60,000 nucleotides of DNA. It comes from Liolophura sinensis (Eukaryota > Mollusca > Polyplacophora > Chitonida > Chitonidae). A program made the position numbers and the translations under genes. The stretch spans positions 6,301,001 through 6,361,000 of the forward strand of contig NC_088299.1 of the NCBI RefSeq assembly GCF_032854445.1, in the 5' to 3' direction. Positions 52,944 through 60,000 of this stretch are shown here, piece after piece (the stretch's first letter is position 1; every line of letters starts with the position of its first letter). The notes beneath the pieces were generated by a model. It searched no databases, was not told the origin of the DNA, and saw nothing but the letters and a program-made list of their open reading frames with translations.

Positions 52944-55900
52944 CTATTTCCTGCACTCCGTGTTGAATCTCTCGTTCTGTGCCACGGTGAAGTAGTTCTT
53001 CCAGTCCCCGACAGTACCTAATGAAGGGTAAAACAATTTAGCGGATTTGACTCAAGAGCAAGATAAAGAATGCGATCTATAGGCTCTTACTTTAACCTTA
53101 TAACACTCGCCCTTGCAGGTTCCTTGCAGTCTCACTACACCGCCTACGGTCACCACCGTCCCTACCCCTACCCCAAGCAACCACGCGGGCAACCCCAACC
53201 CTACAGCTAAAGGCCAATGTCACATATCTACAAGAGTCTGCTAAAAAGTCAGAGATTTTTCATATTATAAATATCAGGAGTACGGAAATATTAAGTGATT
53301 GCAGCGTTTTAAACTCTTGGCCCAATGGTTGTTTATGGAAACCCCTATATATCCATCACAATGATATTTTGAAACTCTAATGTAATCCTTTTTTTGTTAT
53401 CACTTCTGAGACTATTATATATATATAAATATATACAGAGGGAATCTTCTTTGGTAAGCCAGCCTGTCTAGCACTGAATAAGCGAGAATGAATGACAGCG
53501 AGGCATGTGATGTTACCTAAGTGGTTTCGCGGCGTCTTTGATGTTGACTGTGTACTTGTTCCAGGTAATACTAACGTTACCAAGGTGATATGATAGCACA
53601 AAGTGATTCAACAGAGACGGTTTCTAACAGGTGATAAAATAATGAATGAAATACTACCTTTTCTGAATATTGGATGTGTCTGGGTTTTCACAATCTTGCT
53701 AAACTCCGGCGATAATGTACGACCTTTCTTCATGTTCTCAAATCCACACTGTTCTGCTACTTTCTTTTGGAATGCTGAATCTCGATCTACTCCAAGGAAC
53801 TTTGTGATTTGAGCAATTCCTACTGCGCTGTCCTGTGTTGTAAAAAGCGTATTACGTCCGTCAAATAATAATCAAAAACAAAATTCCTTTATCACTTTTA
53901 CATTTTTACTTACTAAATCCCTCCCATAAGTAAACCAAAGACGATCAGCAGGTACAGCCTACCTCATAACCCCGCGCAAATAAATCTGCAGCCGGACTAA
54001 CGAGAAATCGATTTGAACAAGCAACTTCATTGGTTAGTGACCAATACAGGTTTCAACGAAACTTCATGTTAGTCTTCTTTCGAAGGTGTCTAGCCATCTA
54101 GTCTTAAGAATTCCATGTCTTTGTTGTTCAGTTCTGTCACATGTTTGCTAATAACAGTTGCCTTGTCAAAAATTGACATAGTGCCAGAGCTGCCAACCCT
54201 GCCAGGATCAAAGCAGTGAGAAAAAGACAACAGCAAGGTTTGGGGTAAAATTCATGGTTCCTGGTTACTTCGTCATTTTGCGAGATATTCTACAGCATTA
54301 TAAAACATTACATATTTACATAATACGGTACCTGTTTAAGGTTCTCATAACAAAGCCTTAAAACCGGAATGTCTTCATGCGTCCGGAAAAATTCCTCCCA
54401 GGCCTTCACATAATCGAACCAGGAGCCATAAATAACTGCGTGGGAATGTGCAAATGAGAAATATTTTAGAATAAAAACATAATTTCAACGATGTAAAATA
54501 TAACAGAAAACATGCAGAACATGCAAAATTATGACTACCGGCGTTTGAAGACCGTGTTTAGGGCCTTCTTTAGTTACGAGTTGTGTTCTTACATGCAGTG
54601 CGTATTCGACACACTGCTTTCTTGTGTGCATCCCACACGAGATGACTATTTTGCGAACACGATTTTCATTCCCCATTCCTCTAGGGTTGGAACGCGGTGC
54701 AACAAGAACGATATTGAAATGAAGCGTACACTGTCCACTTTTCGCAATTACACATTCGTATCAGCCGACAAGAGAATGTTACTCCCGGTTTAGATACTAC
54801 CGTGTTACACAGGTAACAAGTGTTTAAGTGATACGTACCGAGTGTTCAAGTGATGCGTACTGGGTTTTGAAGTGACGTATACCACGTGTTTAAGTGATGT
54901 ACTAATTTCTCAGATTCTATGCAAAAACTGGCTACTTCACTCTTAAGGACTGACATCGGATCTCAGTGTCCATAGTTCAGCTCTCTACCATCTGAGCTAT
55001 TGGGTAGTTCTCACGTGCTACAGCTAGTATATGCCTTAGAAAGCTCGTCCCGTTGCACAATTCCATGGAAGCCGGATAAGGCCGTCACCATATCGTACCA
55101 TCTTTTCAGTACGGGTATAATGGACACTTGTCAACAATAACAACAGTTTGTCGAGCATAACGCCCTTTGTCCCAGCTACTTAAACAACTAAAGATTACCT
55201 AAAATTAAACATGTTACCATTTCAATATAGCGGATTATTTTTTACCAGATACTGGTTTTATTTCTTCAAACAAATTTGTTGTTTTCAGAAAATATCTATT
55301 AAAGCTTCTAAATGAGTTGTTTCATATGTCTAAGCAAAATTATTTATTTAAAGCGGTACACAGAATATTGTTGGGGATTGTTTTTTGGCCTGTGGTATTT
55401 GTCCAGAGAAATTGCCGTGATGAGAAATATCATTTTACTCGAGTCCCTGAAAAGATCAAGCTATGCTCGTAAAAAGCGTTTGAAGGCTATATAAATATAG
55501 AAATTTTCAGCATTCTTTAAGGCTAACTTAAATGAACTTATTCAGTACCTTTAAATTATGCTCAAAAAGTACTAAATTGGTTAATGCAAAAATAAACGGT
55601 AATACGAGGTAAATATATGTGATAAACCTATGTACGTAGTTTGTCACGGCACCATGTGTAATGGATAACATCTTAAGAGTTTCACATAATACCACATCAA
55701 TATCGCTAATATATTAGCGAAATACACCGTCTAGTACAGCCTATACATGTGTGTCGCATACGTACTAATTAAGGTGAACTTTAATGTTTAGAAACATTCG
55801 TCCGACTTCATTCGCTAAAACGGAGATTTCATTAAACGAATGACTCTTGCCATTCGAGACCTCCTTCTCGTTAGGGATCAACATGAGCGCATGGATTCGA

Positions 55901-58900
55901 ATAGAGTACTGGTTGTGAAATTCATACAAGGCGACATTACGCTCTAGATAGAGATTTGCACATTTTCAGACAGGCTGATACATGACCATTAACCTGAGTC
56001 AGAGATCTATGCTTTGTCCATCGAAAAATGCAAGTTTAGTTCTTAAACCCATGGGGTTATTATTTATGTAAGATCCACAGATTTTAAGCCACGGCACTGT
56101 GACAAAAGTTTTCTGTGAACTGACCCTAACTGTTGATCAGAACAACGTGAACCGTGAAACGGGGCCCATTACCTGGGCCGTGTAAACTAATTTATTGATG
56201 TATATGTGGTGTTCAGGAGTCAATCCTATCATTTTGAAGACAATTCATGTTGAAAAGCGGGATTTCGATTTGTTCCCACTGAATCCCACTCTTGGACATT
56301 CCGACTGTATTTCAGATCAAAGGAGTGTGTAACCCAAGTTCAGTGTACTCCTGTCAGTTCATATACACGAGTGCGTACGTGCAAACAAAGGCACAGAAGG
56401 CGCTTCATTTCAGTATCGTCCTTGTTGCATCCCCGTTCCAACTCCGAAGAATTGGGAGGTGCAAATTTCGTTCGCGAGCAGCGGTCTCGTGTTAAATTTT
56501 GGCATGCAAAACACAGGTACAGCGGGAAAACCTTAGCGACCCAATAGTTAGGGCGTCCGACACGAAATCGGCGAAACCAGGAGACCTGGGATGAAACCCG
56601 GGATAAAGGCATTCCTCTTGATTTGTATGTGCACATCACACACAGACAATCCCTCCTACACGATAAAACATTCTCCTCAATGAAAAGTCTTGTTTAGGCA
56701 CGGTTTTGGGAATGAATCAATGGATGATCATAGTTTAAAGGACACATGAACAGGTAATATAAAACGAAGAGCGTGGTTGTAAGGAAAGTGAATAAATATA
56801 CGCCAAATCATGAGAGAAAAAAACTTTCCTTTTTTTGATGTACTACTTATTTTCCGTCAATGCTCGGAAATATTTGGAAATGACGTTGACGTCACTGTAG
56901 CAGATTACATTATTTTAGGACTGACCAAGGGGACCTTAAGACAGCTGTAGTTTTAGCCATGTTGCTAAGGTTCGCGTAATGTGCTACTGTTTTACATCAA
57001 CAGTTAGAATAAAACCCTAACAGAGACAAACTGACAAAGCGTCACCGAGCATTCCTGACCATTTCCAATGTATAACACTGCCCTCGCGGTGATCGGTTTT
57101 TTGTCACTATACTGTTCGTTTTAATTATATTTTAAATATATTGACGTTGTATGCTTTCCATGTGACATACTGTTTCCAGCTGTTGCATTTCAAGTTTGTG
57201 TTAAGTTTTTTTCTGCGACAAGAATCAGTGTATGTTTAGATAGTCGCGCGTGAAAGTCATACAGCCTGTAGAACACCAATATCGTTTTAAAAAGTCTTTT
57301 TTCAAATAACGGAACGTTCCCTTGCGCTCCCCTGAGTTTCATCCATCGATAAAACCTGCCTAATATCATGCTGGCTAAGCGAAATTTCCCTGAATACCGC
57401 CTAAAACACTAAACAGTCACACGCACGCACGCACCCACGCACGCACACTCACGCTCATAAATTCATACATAGTTACATAATAAGGCCATACCTTGCCCTG
57501 CAATGGCCAATTCGAAAAAGCCGTCCCAAGCTCCAGAGTAATTTATGGTTCTCATTTTACTGAGGTGGTGGAAGTATGACACTGTGGCATCTTTTGGGTT
57601 CCGTTCTATATATATGATCTTTGATTTTCGTTTGACTAGGTCCTTAGGATACAGTTCCGGTGTGACATGCGTGTTGAGAACACGGACAGATGGACGACTG
57701 TTGAGTTGCTCTTCTGTCCTCATCTCTAGCATCGTCTTGCCTTTGTCGTTATCTGTTGGTATTTCAGTTACTCCCGTCAACAGCATATTGCACATCTCCC
57801 AAACCCAATGCGTTCCTGAAGACGTTGAAACGAAAATCACACACATAGCCAGACGATCATTAATATAGAGAAATACGTTACGCTCTCTTTGCATGATTCC
57901 ACATCTAGGTATGCTGAAATGTACTTGCACAGGGATGTACTGTTTCGGGATGAGGCAAAAATAAAACCTATGTAAACCATTCTGACACGTCAGCCTTCAA
58001 CCTTCAACTTTCGATTTAACCCTTTCAGCGTGGACCTGTCACGGGGCATATATGTGTGTGTGTAGATATAGATATATTCAAATATAGCTTTGGATGTGAT
58101 CATATCAGGGTAAGGCGCTGGGCACTCCGTTTTTTGGTGTTTTTCTTCAGCTTATAAATAATAAATTCATGACTTTGGAACTAAACACTCAAAAGGATAA
58201 GTCGTCAAAAAAAAAAAATAACTTGGTGTTAAAGACAAAGAAAACACTGCAGTAAAGTATGCCTCAGATGAAATACCATCAAAAACTCTCCAGGAAAACA
58301 ATTCGATTTACTGGAGTAAAATGGCACTCCGTTTTTTTTTTTCTTTTTTTTTGTTTTTTTTTTTTTCTTTTTTTTCTTCAGCTTATAAATTATAAATTCA
58401 TGACTTTGGAACTAAACACTCAAAACGATCTTGATAAGATAAATTGTAAAAAAAGAAATTAACTTGGCGTTAAAGACAAAGAAAACACTGCAATAAAGTA
58501 TGCATCAGATGAAATACCATCAAAAACTCTCCAGGAAAACAATTCGATTTACTCGAGTAAAATGGTTTTAACACTTTCGACTTCTAAAGTGATATAATGG
58601 GTAGGTCTGTGTCTGCAAAGTGGCATAAACCTCATTCAACCTAACTGGTCATACCCGGATCAGAAAATCTCACCAACCCATCATATCGTCTGTTCCAATT
58701 AAGAACAGTGTTAAGTCGAGAAGTGTTAAGCTATGAGTGGAATCTATACAGAGTTATAAAAGAAAACCAGGCCTAATTTATTAACAACCATGACGTCATA
58801 ATATCGGCTTAATATCTTACCTGTCTTAGGAAATGCAATGATGGTGACGTCATCGCCTCTGCAGGGAAGATCAGGAAGTCTCGTGAGGATTTCATCTGGA

Positions 58901-58953
58901 TCGCTGTCTGGTCTGATTGGATAATGCTTCCCTTTAAACTCATGACAGTTCAT
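52944..58953 (-). CDS. Cytosolic sulfotransferase B, shortened at both ends
   Basis: Exons at 58821-58953 (from the second Met), 57492-57815, 54332-54435, 53658-53832 and 52944-53017 have the same phases as copy A and no frameshift. PAPS loop, catalytic His, RNPKDATVSYFHH and RKGTVGDWKNYFT are intact. Two changes set it apart. The first ATG of copy A is ATA here (58990-58992), so translation must begin at the Met 13 codons later. A CAG codon near the end became TAG (52944-52946), removing the last ten residues (QMAGYSFAYE). The predicted product is 269 residues. The C-terminal strand lies near the PAPS site in this family, so activity may be reduced; this is inference. Replacements such as Q77P, H/Q141H-type loop changes and L/F in exon 4 suggest divergence. 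It may be a functional variant or a young pseudogene. Confidence 0.85.
53070..53210 (+). CDS. Small secreted Tyr/Pro/His-rich peptide, copy B (novel)
   Basis: Same position and strand as copy A, in the last intron of sulfotransferase B. The 46-codon frame is intact. It differs from copy A by five bases causing four replacements (S9N, P36Q, A39G, R43P) and no silent change. The core AYGHHRPYPYPK is unchanged. See copy A for possible identity; function is unknown. Confidence 0.5.
   Translation: MRSIGSYFNLITLALAGSLQSHYTAYGHHRPYPYPKQPRGQPQPYS
58113..58560. repeat. Local tandem duplication in intron 1 of sulfotransferase B
   Basis: The stretch 58113-58325 (ggcactccgttttttg ... cttcagcttataaataataa ... 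tttactggagtaaaatgg) is repeated at 58324-58563 with a long T-rich tract between. Copy A has one version only (46028-46250). Confidence 0.85.
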
Positions 58954-59960
58954 TGTGTGCCCGTGCGGGTCAGATATAACCACCAGCGGTATGATCCTGT
59001 TGTTGTGCTACCTGTGTATGTGACATGTGAATATAATAGTGGACATTATGGGGTTACAGCTGGCTTGGTCTACTGGCTGATTATCTCTATACACGTCTAA
59101 ATATAGTGTCATTTGTCCTATATAGTACAGACTTCACTGCAGACCCACATTAAGTAGATCTTCAATCTTTGTAGTGAAGGTGACCCCGATTTAGGATAAA
59201 GGGCGTTTTCCCCTGTTATATTTACACTTACCTGTACCGCTCGTTGTTCTGTTAGGCTTGAACCACCAGTAGTGTGCTGGAGACTTTGAATAGAATGCTT
59301 CAAAACGTTAGCAGCTCGATTATCAAGCCTCATCGACACACCGCCATTGTTTTCTGACCATATGTGTGTTATATCCCATAATACCAACTATGACGTGTAT
59401 GTCAATGGGCGACCCCGCTGAAGGCCACGACATCCGAAAGTGAAGTGGCTCTAAAACGAGTATTTCAACAAAAGAGATGAACTCCTTTTATGGAATTACA
59501 AAGCGAGAGATAACGTCGTTCAGGCACTAATATTTCCGTTTGTAGCGAAGTAGATATCAGGGACATACATGTCAAACATTGTCCGTTGGAACGTCCATTG
59601 CTCTTGGAAAGACTGCAACACTATGTAGTTCGGAGTTGGGTACTGTGAATATTCAGTTGCTAATATCTCCCCAGATCCACCCAAAATGGCGCCCACTGAT
59701 CAGTCCCCCCCCCCTCCAAAGTATCCTGGTCTAAATGAAAGGAGGATAGTTTGCTTGGACAGTGAGCGTTAGCATAAAACTCTAAACTGTTAGTCTAATC
59801 TTTTTGTATATTTAACAAGTGAATGTATCATAGAGAGATAACAAGTGATTAAAACGAGGTATTGTACAGTAACAAATACGAGATAGCCAGATAGTATAGT
59901 GTAAAAAGTGAGTGCTATTAAGATAGTATAGAGTACCATGTGAGTGATAGCGAGATAGGG

Positions 59961-60000
59961 TTTATTTATTTGATTGGTGTTTTTCGAGATTATTTCACTT
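59961..60000 (-). mobile_element. S1 SINE of copy B, cut by the window end
   Basis: tttatttatttgattggtgt and gagattatttcactt match 47653-47692 of copy A. Confidence 0.8.

Larger units (their letters stand above)
51774..60000. repeat. Segmental duplication, copy B (runs off the window)
   Basis: Colinear with 39915-47700. Copy-specific extra blocks lie at about 52440-52612, 56640-56807 and 58113-58330. The homology still continues at base 60000, inside the S1 copy. Confidence 0.95.

Noticed and set aside
59118-59387. 89-codon minus-strand ORF upstream of sulfotransferase B
   Set aside because: It crosses the likely donor of a non-coding 5' exon and cannot be joined in frame to the sulfotransferase.

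Overview
The window is nuclear DNA from an animal, most likely a lophotrochozoan and probably a mollusc (bivalve type), though a brachiopod cannot be excluded. The signs are spliced genes with GT/AG introns, TATA-box promoters, AATAAA signals, AT-rich introns, several satellite arrays, and many copies of tRNA-headed SINEs whose body ends in a (AAAT)n tail. I recall these SINEs from bivalve-type genomes, but I could not search for them. No prokaryotic, organellar or viral gene was recognised.

Layout. 0.4-1.6 kb: a small PRD/Mix-like homeobox gene (+) whose homeodomain frame is broken by several one-base indels. 3.2-4.5 kb: a rhodopsin-class peptide-type GPCR (-), also broken by three one-base shifts. 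4.6-14.5 kb: no gene, but a tetranucleotide tract, a 53-bp satellite (2.8 kb) and a 111-bp array with a SINE inserted in it. 14.7-23.6 kb: a nicotinic-type Cys-loop channel subunit (-), six exons in perfect phase, 421 residues, with two TA-flanked MITEs and several SINEs in its introns. 24-29 kb: Tc1/mariner relics inside a tandem duplication of about 1.3 kb that ends just upstream of the next promoter. 29.2-39.3 kb: a group III secretory phospholipase A2 (+), five exons, 239 residues, with a 22-bp satellite and another Tc1 relic in intron 1. 39.9-47.8 and 51.8-60.0+ kb: two copies of a segment of at least 8 kb, each with a five-exon cytosolic sulfotransferase gene (-). A 61-bp satellite (2.8 kb) and a fragment of a third, older sulfotransferase copy lie between them.

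The least expected element is a 46-codon ORF on the + strand inside the last intron of each sulfotransferase copy. It encodes a signal peptide followed by a short Tyr/Pro/His/Arg-rich tail, and the frame is intact in both copies. I know of no family for it.

The channel, phospholipase and sulfotransferase-A gene models were assembled from short exons by eye, using splice sites, exon phase and family motifs. All junction phases agree and no indel is needed. The two genes at the left end need about eight indel corrections, so they are either decaying genes or lie in a locally poor assembly. Labels S1, S2 and S3 for SINE families are mine.
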